Part shown: positions 43,196 to 52,764 of the stretch, piece by piece | Layout of the letters: every line of letters begins with the position of its first letter | Position numbering within the stretch: the stretch's first letter is position 1 | Source of the DNA: Lucinisca nassula | Taxonomy: Eukaryota > Mollusca > Bivalvia > Lucinida > Lucinidae | NCBI GenBank assembly: GCA_963580285.1 | Contig: OY757015.1 | Span: 148,178,082 to 148,242,081 of the forward strand | Length of the DNA: 64,000 bases | Reading direction: 5' to 3' | Program-made: the position numbers and the translations under genes | Notes under the pieces: generated by a model | Told to the model about the DNA's origin: nothing | Seen by the model: only the letters and a program-made list of their open reading frames with translations | Database searches by the model: none

Positions 43196-44743
43196 CGTGT
43201 CATAGAGGTCTGCATGCTTGGCCATGTCCTGGTAGACATCGTCCGTCGGGATCTTGAGGAGCAACGAATCCGTATCTCTGTAGAATAGCTGAGCGTGGTT
43301 GCCGTACTGCGCCTTGAGCTTGTTGTGGAAAAAAAGTATATTAGATTTTAAGAGATATCTAGGATGCTCATGCCCACATAGACAGGTCGGTTAAGAACCA
43401 GATGGCGCTTGTGCATCTGGACCGCCGCCAGATCATCGTCGAAGATGTTCGCAAAGGCCGGGCTGGCGATATGCCATCTGAGCTTGTGTTCTTCACTTGC
43501 GCAAACCATCTTTACGTCTACAGGCTTGCGAAGGTTTTCCATCGTCTTTCCAAAGACGCTGTTGTTCATGAGCTTGTAGAGGTCCTTCTCGAAGTCTATG
43601 GTAGCCTTTTTCGGAGCTCTGCATTCTTCCGGGTGTAGGGCTCCATTCAGGGGCTTTGCCGGAAGCGGAGGGCACTGTGAATCTTCGTGAGATGCATGCC
43701 CAGCGAGTGGTTGTGCTACAGGATACGCTAGTGAAGCAAGTAACAGGCGTTGTTGCGGAAGTTGGCTACCAGCTTTTCAACCTCAGTTGGCGCCACCCAA
43801 ACGCCTAGGAGGTTGTGCTGGACCTCCTCCACTTATCTTGGACAACCATGCGGTCTGGAGCTATTGGAAGTCGTGAGGGTTGGCTGACTATGCTCTCAGC
43901 AAGGCTTTCAGAGTCCTATTCCCTCCAGAAGGCGCCTTTGGGTAAAGGCTGGCTCATCGCCCGGTCATAGAGTTTATTCGCGGCCAGGTATAGGATGTGG
44001 CTACTAGGCTTTTCTGGGTCGTAGCCCTGGACCATAGGATTGTTGGCTTTGGCATGGCGCTTTGAGTCCACGCATTCCCTTCTTGACGAACCTGTGCAGG
44101 ACTACAGTCCACCCTATCCCTCGGCAGTCAGGTCTGTGGGCCTCCAGCAGGTCTCCTCTTCTGTCGCTCGCAGAAGTGCTTGCGATGCTTTCTCTGTTCC
44201 TAGAGTATGCGACTGAGGTAGTGAAGCTCAGCTTTCTCGATCAGCATCAGATTAATGCAGGGCCTGCCATTCGGCTGAGTCTGTGAACAATCACACCCAT
44301 ATCCCAACCAAATACTTTGATGGCAAAGTAATTCTGCTTCTCCGCTTGTGGGATCTGAGAAATGGGCTTGGGGCATCGATCCCTCTGAAGTGCAGACCAT
44401 CATCGATAGGATATTTGCCAGGCCGGTCTGCGTGATCGCTGACGGGAAGCAAGGCCGACCAGAGTGTCCACCGGCCGGCATGGTCATCTTTATTCTTCAC
44501 GTTGACCACCGTCTTCTTGGCGGCCAGGCAAGGGAGGGGGGGGGGAGGGCTATGAGCCCCCGCACAGTGGTTGGTATCGGGGGATCGGGGGATGTCCAGC
44601 CAGAGAGTCTGCACTCTGTCGACCACCCACTCCGACCTCTGTGTCCACTTTTCGAGCAGCTCCAAGAGGTGGGGGATGGTTTTGTCTAGAGCCTCTTTGA
44701 TTTCGCTGGCCTGGAGAAGGACCTCCTGCTTGTGGTGGAACAC
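43196..44743 (-). pseudogene. Protein-primed DNA polymerase B (Polinton/adinto-like) remnant
   Basis: Translations on the - strand match successive parts of the family-B polymerase of Polintons/Mavericks and adintoviruses. At 44291-44743 is an N-terminal part with NVKNKDD and GKYP..DGL.F.GID signatures. At 44200-44300 is its continuation (INLMLIEK) in another frame. At 43348-43600 is the palm segment KLMNNSVFGKTMENLRK with a PAF...VYVGMSILD block. At 43196-43345, in a further frame, is motif C (DTDS, 43265-43276) and a following VYQDMA segment. At least two frameshifts and a stop (after SILDIS) break it, and about 2 kb of the normal gene between the N-terminus and palm, plus the C-terminus, is missing. 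It is an old non-functional copy. Confidence 0.75.
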
Positions 44744-44784
44744 AGGCTCAGCGAACTCTTTAGTTCCATCGGATCTCCCTTTTT

Positions 44785-45400
44785 ATAGCTCCGCTTTTAA
44801 AAAGAGGCGGGGTATGTTGGATTTGCCTTGTCCTTCTGTGATCCTGTAATTCCGTAATTCCGTTATTCATGATGACTCAAAAACCGTTTGAGGTTTTTTT
44901 TCATGAAACTTCACACAAATGTAAATCACTATGAGACTATGTTCAGAGCGTTCGAACCATAACTCTGGATTGCCTACTTTGAAGTTATTGCCCTTTGAAC
45001 ATTGAAAAATGGCAACCGTAATTCCGTTATTCATGGTAACTAAAAAACCGTTTGATGTATTTTCATGAAACTTCACACAAATGTAAAGCACTATGAGACG
45101 ATGTGCTGAGTGCATGAACCATGACTCTGGATTGCCTACGTTTGGAGTTATTGGCTGTTGAACATTGAAAAATGGCAATTTTAACCTTGTCTGCTCCATA
45201 ACTAAAAAACCGTTTGAGGTATTTTCATGAAACTTCACACAAATGTAAATCACTATGAGACGATGTGCAGAGCGCATGAACTCTGGATTGCCTACTTTTG
45301 GAGTTATTGCCCTTTGAACATTGAAAAATGGCACTTGGAAGAAACTCAGTACACTAATAATTCATGTCCGTTCCATAGGCTGAAAGCTGAAACATTTTTT
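44785..45400 (+). mobile_element. Helentron-like element with three ~150-bp units
   Basis: 5' hairpin CCGCTTTTAAAAAGAGGCGG (44792-44811). The units share AAAAACCGTTTGAGGT, ATGAAACTTCACACAAATGT and AGTTATTGCCCTTTGAACAT and are cousins of the 157-bp units at 24-27 kb. It ends near TTTTTTTCTTGTT (45395-45407) and abuts the next element. Confidence 0.6.
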
Positions 45401-45407
45401 TCTTGTT

Positions 45408-45672
45408 AGCTCGGCTGTTTTCGAAGAAAACGACGAGGTGTTGTCACAGCTCTGGCGTCGTCTGCGTCGTTGTGCAAAACTTGGACAGTTTGTAATATCT
45501 CTGTCATTACTGAACATATTTACTTGAAACTCGGAATAGTTGTTCATTATGAAATGGGGAACTCATACCAAGAGGTGAAGTAACCCTCAAAATATTTTTG
45601 GCACAGTTATGCCCCTTTTCGACTTAGAATTTTTTGCAGCCGAGCGTTGGCACCCGCATGCGGTGCTCTTGT
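45408..45672 (+). mobile_element. Short Helentron-like element
   Basis: The subterminal repeats GCTCGGCTG (45409-45417) and CAGCCGAGC (45637-45645) are exact complements. The 5' hairpin is GTTTTC-GAA-GAAAAC. The 3' near-palindrome GCACCCGCATGCGGTGC (45650-45666) is followed by TCTTGTC. No tandem array. It shows the minimal form of the element type. Confidence 0.7.
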
Positions 45673-45699
45673 CTTGGGCTATAGTTAGGTCCTCTGACA

Positions 45700-47110
45700 G
45701 TTCTAGTTGTAACTGGACCTTGAGGGCAAGCTGGAACTTGGTTCCATTTAGAGCCAATATCTCTTATGTGAGTTTTTTTTTGTGTATCTGTGGGAGTACT
45801 TGTATTGTATTGTATTGTATTGTAAAGTTTAAGCATTTTACGTCCGCTACGGTCAGGCGCTTTAGCATTGCCACACAACAGGACGAACGTGGGAGTACTT
45901 CTTGCATAACGGCTCTTCAAGTTATATCAACACCTGATGGATGGCCTTCAGAGATATCCATCTGCGAACCTCGCAGGTAATTCCCTATTACCCAGAGCGT
46001 TCGGTAGAATGGGAGGTTTTTCGCTTCATTGGCAGTAAACAGATCCAATATCTCCTTTTGATAGTCCTGGATTGTTCGAAGCGTCTTCTGAGGAGGCATT
46101 AGGTCAAACACCCCCAATATGGCCTTCCTCTTCCGTTCCTAGCGCATGCGAGGTGGACGAGAAGGCCGCGGTTCCCAGGGAGGAGCTTGAGCAGGCATTG
46201 TTTGATTGCTCCGAGGATGGACTCTTCTAGATTATTTCTTACAACTTTCTGGGCAGGCTTGGCCATTTCTGCGAGTAGCTGGTCGATGTATTCGTCCATG
46301 TCGTCGGACGGTTATGCCATATGCGGACAAGTCTCTAAATAAGAATCTTGACAGCGGACGGACACGCGAATTCGGTCGGGTATACCCTATGCGAACACGT
46401 CTCTGAATGGGAATCTCGATAGCGGTTAGACGCGCTATTATGGTGATATGGTCTAGTATGCCCTGGCTGTATGTCTGGAATGACGCCGCCTAGCCGTCTG
46501 ATAGCCACAGGGCTCGCAGAGGTGTTCATTGTTAGTAACTCCCACCCTACAAAGCGTGCACGGCCGAGTGCATTTTTCCTTGCGGATGTGCACAAGATGA
46601 ACCTTGCAAAACTCCACAAGACAGCTTTTATCACAGAGCTCTGTTGAGCCCAAGGGCAGCAATTTACAAGTAGTGTTGCCCCTTTGTCATGGTCGCATAT
46701 AATATGCTCAGGTATACTGGTAGCGAACATATCTCTAAATGGGGACCAGAAAAGTGGTCTGCTCGCCCTCCCTGGTGCTAACCGGGCCTAGTGCCACGCT
46801 GTGCCAATTCGACGGCGCCCGCCAGGGAGGTGGGTCGGGCGCTCCGCGCAAGGCTGCTTTGGCGCTCCTCGGGCGAGTGGAGCTTGTTGACGCGCTTTTG
46901 GTCAGCGGGGTTTTCTACCTCGAGACGCCCTGACATAGACGCAACAATTTTCAGTCTGCTGGAAAAAAGTGCGCCGGAACCCCGAAGGGTGCCGTTGTGA
47001 AGCAACAAGAGAGCGACTTGGGTTGGGGCCCGGCAGGAGGTGGGGCGGACCCCGCAGGTTCGCAGAAGTCGCCGTTGGATTTATCTGCGTGAAGACGCTC
47101 CGGCGTAGGG
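45700..47110 (-). other. Possible further Polinton-derived sequence, unidentified
   Basis: Upstream of the polymerase remnant on its strand lie short open frames with coding-like composition. One is at 46099-46299 (starts MDEYIDQLLAEMAKPAQK), one at 45917-46117 (TIQDYQKEILDLFTANEAK), and one at 46453-46662 is cysteine-rich with CTLC, CEPCGY and other Cys pairs that could bind zinc. From 46740 to 47110 the sequence is markedly GC-rich compared with its surroundings. I recognise no family. The position suggests decayed accessory or structural genes of the same element. A (TTGTA)n run lies at 45805-45825. Confidence 0.35.
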
Positions 47111-47429
47111 TAATTATGCGGCACTTAGTGCCAGGCGTACATTCACAATTGCCAAAAAGTTGTTTAGGTGGAGACCATTTTGCTTGAGCTAAATTTTGCA
47201 AAATCGGAAGCAATGTCTCCAGAATAAGACACAGTGTAGATTCAACACGAACAAACAAAACACATTAAGACACAAAAAACGTACTTTGTCGAATATAATC
47301 GAATGGCGATAATAACTAGAATCTGGCATTTGTCATTACACTCGCAGCTTTGCTTCAAAACAAGATCGACCGAGGTCACAATAAACATAAATCAGAATCC
47401 GTGGTAGTCGACACTTGCCATTCAGTGCT

Positions 47430-47849
47430 ATTCTTCATTTGGGAATTTGTGAGATAGGTTAGGTCCTGGAGATGAAGTTTTGGTTGCACCCAACGGGCTG
47501 TTAGCTTACGAATACCCAAGCGATCATGTAAAATTGTTGAAACGCTACCTTGTGATTGTGTAATGCATTCGCTATTTCTTCCACCTTAATTCGCCTATTA
47601 GAATACACCAAATCCCGTACTTTGTTTCACATTTCTTCATCGGTGGCATCTGATGAGCGTCCAGACCTGATTTCGTCTTCTAAAGACTTTCTACCGCGTT
47701 TGATTTCCCCATCCGAAAATTCAGCTTGTGCATAAGATGGTGCAGAAGACAATTAAGCATTGGTCACCCGCAATGTATTCTCATTCAAATACAAGTACCG
47801 AATTACAGCCCGCTTTTGACGAAAAGCTTGCTTTTGCATCGATATCCAT
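47430..47849 (-). pseudogene. Mariner (Tc1/mariner) transposase N-terminal relic
   Basis: On the - strand, from an ATG at 47847-47849, the translation follows the DNA-binding half of mariner transposases: QKRAVIRYLYLNE, a PSYAQAEFSDGEIKRGRKSL block, the SLEDE(I)RSGRSSDAT linker, then helix-turn-helix sequence ending GIRKLTARWV. Breaks seen: a frameshift soon after the start, stops at about 47745 and 47635, a frameshift near 47560, and decay after 47480. The catalytic DD(34)D half is absent, so it is inactive. Confidence 0.7.
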
Positions 47850-48205
47850 GTTTGACGTTCAATATCTTATGAGTGAATGACAAGATAAGGGTGCAGTTTT
47901 GCTCTCATTCCTAAAACTTGTATTTAAACAAGGCCTGAAAATCTTGGTTGCCAATGGGACCGGCTGGTTACTTATTGACTAGCCTCATGTTCCTTATTTT
48001 TCCTCGAGAAAGTGTAGTCTTTATAAATGGTCGGTGCATTTCCATAAACAATTATTCATTGGTAATACAGTTTTTAGCTTGTTTAATCAACAGTCCAACT
48101 TCAATGGCTCAAGTATGCATGTTGTGTGCAATCATTAGAATGGCCTCAATGATACGATTCTAATGAGTAAACACAACACACTACATATTATTTCGTAGAA
48201 GATCG

Positions 48206-48371
48206 TTAGAAGCCTCCGTGGTGTAGTGGTTACGCTACTCGCCTTGTAAACCGGGGATCGCAGGATCTATTCCGGGCTTCTCCAGACTTTCGGATGAGTC
48301 TTTAACCCGAAGTCCCGTCTGTGTATGACCTCAGCTGCTGGTGGGACGTAAAACTAACACTCACTCTCACT
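48206..48371 (+). mobile_element. tRNA-headed SINE with 12-bp target duplication (copy duplicated at ~49092)
   Basis: Family of 22257-22420. CGTAGAAGATCG (48194-48205) and CGTAGAAAATCG (48372-48383) flank it. The same insertion and flanks occur 886 bp downstream, so the SINE came before the duplication. Confidence 0.8.
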
Positions 48372-48649
48372 CGTAGAAAATCGAACATTCGAGCTAGTGG
48401 TAGTTCGATCCATTGAAGGTTCAATAGCGCCAGGTTAGAAGAAATGATGGGGTTAATGTAGGGATACTGCTTCATTTACCTACGAAATGACAACAAGTTT
48501 TGTGTACTCATTAGAATCGCCTCATTGAGTGCACACAGCATACATGTTTTCGATAAAATAAATATATTACTGAACTATCCCTAAATATTTGTAATCTGTT
48601 GCTATACGAAGAATGTTTTTTTTTTTACTTCCATTTTCGCCTCAACCTC

Positions 48650-48905
48650 AGGAGGGGACACCTACACTCCAGCTTTGAAGGATGAAAGCCTACACTGTAT
48701 TGATGTACGTAATTACCGTAGGGACCTTTAACAAGCACAGGAGATGACTCTCCAGTTAACGTCCCGATCCGAAAGACGGCGCACTTTATGACATTTATCC
48801 CTGCAAATGATGCCAATGGAGCGTGTTCGGACACCGAAATCTATCACCGGTGCCGGGGATCGAACCGGGGGCCTCTAGCATCAGAGGCAAATACACTAAC
48901 GCTCA
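48650..48905 (-). mobile_element. tRNA-headed SINE, reverse (copy duplicated at ~49535)
   Basis: Family of 2300-2545. The head, read on the - strand from about 48905, includes CCCGGTTCGATCCCCGG (B box). The body has CGGGACGTTAACTGGAGAG and the end AGTGTAGGCTTTCATCCTTC. Confidence 0.7.
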
Positions 48906-49994
48906 ATACCGTAATGACATGATGTCCCACCTATTTAGGCTATAACACGTTTTCTTTTCATGCTTAACTCCCTTGAGCATGAAATGTGAAATGCTCATAA
49001 TTATTAATATACAAACAAACGAAGAAATGCCTCAATGATACGATTCTAATGAGTAAACACAACACACTACATATTATTTCGTAGAAGATCGTTAGAAGCC
49101 TCCGTGGTGTAGTGGTTACGCTACTCGCCTTGTAAACCGGGGATCGCAGGATCTATTCCGGGCTTCTCCAGACTTTCGGATGAGTCTTTAACCCGAGGTC
49201 CCGTCTCTGTATGACCTTAGCTGCTGGTGGGACGTAAAACTAACACTCACTCTCACTCGTAGAAAATCGAACATTCGAGCTAGTGGTAGTTCGATCCATT
49301 GAAGGTTCAATAGCGCCAGGTTAGAAGAAATGATGGGGTTAATGTAGGGATACTGCTTCATTTACCTACGAAATGACAACAACTTTTGTGTACTCATTAG
49401 AATCGCCTCATTGAGTGCACAGCATACATGTTTTCGATAAAATAAATATATTACTGAACTATCCCTAAATATTTGTAATCTGTTGCTATACGAAGAATGT
49501 TTTTTTTTTTTACTTCCATTTTCGCCTCAACCTCAGGAGGGGACACCTACACTCCAGCTTTGAAGGATGAAAGCCTACACTGTATTGATGTACGTAATTA
49601 CCGTAGGGACCTTTAACAAGCACAGGAGATGACTCTCCAGTTAACGTCCCGATCCGAAAGACGGCGCACTTTATGACATTTATCCCTGCAAATGATGCCA
49701 ATGGAGCGTGTTCGGACACCGAAATCTATCACCGGTGCCGGGGATCGAACCGGGGGCCTCTAGCATCAGAGGCAAATACACTAACGCTCAATACCGTAAT
49801 GACATGATGTCCCACCTATTTAGGCTATAACACGTTTTCTTTTCATGCTTAACTCCCTTGAGCATGAAATGTGAAATGCTCATAATTATTAATATACAAA
49901 CAAACGAAGAAATGCTGTTTGTCCGGCTGATAAATTTTAAAATGCCAACAAGTGTTGGCATTTTCAAATTCATGAGCAGGACAAATTCCATGCT

Positions 49995-50190
49995 CATGTG
50001 AACTGAGCATGAAAGAGAGCATGTGAACTGAGCATGAAAGAGAGCATGTGAACTGAGCATGAAAGAGAGCATGTGAACTGAGCATGAAAGAGAGCATGTG
50101 AACTGAGCATGAAAGAGAGCATGTGAACTGAGCATGAAAGAGAGCATGTGAACTGAGCATGAAAGAGAGCGTGTGAACTGAGCATGAAAC
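49995..50190. repeat. 25-bp minisatellite, ~8 units
   Basis: Unit CATGTGAACTGAGCATGAAAGAGAG (25 bp, quoted by its two halves CATGTGAACTGAG and CATGAAAGAGAG). The units are almost identical; the last has GCGTGT. Because 25 is not a multiple of 3 and no unit has a stop on the - strand, all three - frames are open here. That is a repeat artefact, not a gene. Confidence 0.9.
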
Positions 50191-50503
50191 GTTTTATAAC
50201 TTCTGACCCTAGAGACTCAATAACGAGTTCGACCCAGCATGGTAAACGAGATATCTGTGTTCCAGTTATTGAAGATGCACTGCATATACCGGGGCGTTCG
50301 GGTTAGGTGAAGGTATCGTATATTAATCTTACGTCACTGGTACGTCAAACTGATACTGGCTTACAGGCGCCGAAGGTATAAAACTTTTTCATGCCCAACT
50401 CGCTTGAGAATAAACTTAAAAACGCTTATGAAATATTAACATACAGATAAACATGGAATTTTGTCTGAGTAGACGATCGAAGCTAATATTTATCCTGCAC
50501 ATT

Positions 50504-50541
50504 AATATTAAAATGCCAACAATTGTTGGCATTTTAATATT
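50504..50541. repeat. Perfect 38-bp palindrome
   Basis: AATATTAAAATGCCAACAA followed directly by its exact complement, with no loop. The flanks (TTTATCCTGCACATT / ATGAGCAGTATAAAT) are imperfect complements, so it is the centre of a longer foldback element. Its words ATGCCAACA.TGTTGGCAT also occur at 49943-49962. Confidence 0.8.
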
Positions 50542-50935
50542 TATGAGCAGTATAAATTTCATGGTCGGTTGAGTTGAGCATGAAAGAAGTTTTATAACCT
50601 CGGGACCTGCTGACCTTGCTGCAGATAAGGGTAAAGGAAGAATGTTATTTCTTGAGTTTCTACACTTCATTTCGTTTTTCTTTTTCTCCCCTGTCCCTCA
50701 CTTTACTCTCCTCTACGGTCTCTTCTATCTTTTTTCTCCCTTTCTCAGGCAGACAACACAAAATGACCCACGGGGGTACACGCGAGGTTAAACCCTAACT
50801 AAATCAATCAGTCCCCTGCATATAAAATCCACACTATATGCAGGCAATACCTGGTATATCTTAAGGGTTTCAGACAAATAGAAAAAAAAATAGTTTATAC
50901 TTAGGCACAAGGTATTGTCTAGATTTAAACAACGG

Positions 50936-51029
50936 CAGATCAGACACAGGTTTCGCCCACTTTTGATTAACGATCGACTCGAAATAAGTTAATTAATTTT
51001 GTCAGGCCGTAAAACAAAACAAAACAAAA
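50936..51029 (+). mobile_element. tRNA SINE 3' tail fragment
   Basis: GGTTTCGCCCACTTTTGATTAACGATCG and GGCCGTAAAACAAAAC match the 3' half of the 20216-20438 family. The head is missing (5' truncation), as expected of LINE-mobilised SINEs. Confidence 0.65.
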
Positions 51030-51840
51030 AACGTACACACACGCACCTGAATTTGAGGTACAATGTTGTAAAAGACCACACGCATTTAGAGAGAGCACCT
51101 TATTTAAGGGTCATTGTATTGCGTTAAGCCTACAAAGTAAAATCTGGAGCAGACTGCAGTCGAAAAAAGGCTTGAAATTTCACGTGAAGTCATGCCTTAT
51201 TTTCTCTGAAAAATAAGAATTAAAAAAAAAAAAAACATCTTTGAAAATGTCTTCTGCTACTCCTGCTTAGCGCTTAAAGAGTTAATTGGATTTACTTCCT
51301 TATAAAAGGCTCATATGACTTGCTGCATATGCACGAGTATTATATACAAGTTGGCTGCTTTCAAAAAGCATCCAATAGGTTTGGTCTTGTCAGTCTACAT
51401 TCTGATTTGAGCCAACTGATGTTATTATCCCGCTTAATGCATTTTTTGAATAAAAATAATAAACTTAAATACAAAACGTGTACATAAAATTTCGAAGTCT
51501 GTGACCTTGGTATCAGGAGGGGTAGGTAGTGATGAGTATTCTGTGGTAAATTGTTTAACGCCATGGTAAGTATAAACTAAATTTAACTTACATATGGTTT
51601 ACACATGTATAGCACAAAACTTAACCAAACAAAAATGTAAACCGAATTTTTCAAAGGGTCATAACTCTGTTAGTATTTGGTGGCATATCTTCACATCTTA
51701 GCCTTACTACATACACATTTTAGGCTTGATCGGATGAAAACTGTATAGTAGGAGTTATACGGAAACGAAAAAAAAGTTTTCGAAGGAACGGACGGACCCC
51801 AACCCCATAACTTAATACGACCGTTTTTTTTTTTTGTATT

Positions 51841-51882
<42 letters not shown>

Positions 51883-51944
51883 TTCAAACGGGCATATAAA
51901 AAGATTTTTCCTAAGTCATCAGGCCTTCTATAGGGCCTTGGTTA
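51030..51944. other. No gene seen; (GTT)n microsatellite
   Basis: Contains a (GTT)n tract of about 13 units (51843-51881) and a stretch (51645-51820) with words typical of array-element tails. No credible reading frame. Confidence 0.55.
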
Positions 51945-52255
51945 TCTATTTCATTTGTTGTTATCGTCCCTGTTATCACTATATGAGTCTTTTTTGAGAC
52001 ATTGCTTCCAATTTTGTTTGGGACTTTTACTCAGTACTGAGATAAAACGGGCAGATAAAACTCCTTCTCAATCCCTGTCGCCCAATGAAACTAAATGGTT
52101 GAAATGCATGAACAGTCCGACACGAGCCACTTTTCCTGAGCAGGCTTAGACTTTCTAGGCGATTTAACACTACACATGTGCGGCCGGTATCAGCTCTGTG
52201 TGGAAGCATCATGCAGCCCAATCTATTTCTTCAATCCCCGATGGACTGGGGCCGA
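51945..52255 (-). mobile_element. SINE-A copy, diverged
   Basis: Reverse copy from GACATTGCTTCCAATTTTGT through GGAAGCATCATGCAGCCC to GGACTGGGGC. A forward fragment (GATCTAAGCCTGCCCAG) follows at 52300-52350. Confidence 0.65.
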
Positions 52256-52764
52256 TCAGACCTTGGGGCAATATATTGGACTGCTGTATTGCTGAACCGC
52301 CTAGGAAGATCTAAGCCTGCCCAGACAAAGTGCTGCGAATCAGACTTATCTTAAACCTCGGCCGTTTCTTTGAGCAAAAACCTGAAATTTGCAATCCTTT
52401 TGTATATCTTTCTGGATCACAATTTAATTGTAAAAGAAACTGATTAGTAAAACGTCAAGTATTGAGTGGAAATAAAGAACACCATTCTCGGCTTATCAGA
52501 TACAATAGCTCCCATCGAATGCGCCAAAAAGTCGTTTAACAACTAAGCCTGTAACTGGTGGTAGGTCACTTAGTAGTCATGAAGTTTTTGAACAGAAACT
52601 ATTGCTATCTGTGCTGGGCTCAAGAACAATAAACAACGACCCATCAACGTTATGACTGTTTCGCTCCCTAAATATTTTATATATTTGGAAGAGTTAGAAC
52701 CTTCGACCTTGGCACTGCCGTTTATTCTAGTAGCAAAGATATGTAAATGTTTTTACACACCCAG

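Larger units (their letters stand above)
48143..49914. repeat. ~886-bp direct tandem duplication
   Basis: Unit 1 is 48143-49028 and unit 2 is 49029-49914. Both run from CCTCAATGATACGATTCTAA to CAAACAAACGAAGAAATG and are nearly identical (a few substitutions and one 2-nt deletion). Each holds a tRNA SINE (48206-48371; about 49092-49257) and a reverse tRNA SINE (about 48650-48905; 49535-49790). The junction shares only ATGC, so duplication by repair or slippage is more likely than by flanking repeats. Confidence 0.9.
48090..50285. mobile_element. TA-flanked palindromic MITE, swollen by insertions and a duplication
   Basis: The left end CAGTCCAACTTCAATGGCTC (48090) and right-side sequence CAGTTATTGAAGATGCACTG (50265-50283) match the family at 33440-33788. 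The interior has the ATTAGAATCGCCTCA hairpin words. It is expanded by a tRNA SINE, a second reverse SINE, the ~886-bp tandem duplication and the 25-bp minisatellite. Confidence 0.5.

Noticed and set aside
49788..50185. Three overlapping - strand frames encoding a 25-residue repeat
   Set aside because: A 25-bp minisatellite without stops reads open in all three frames; no evidence of translation.
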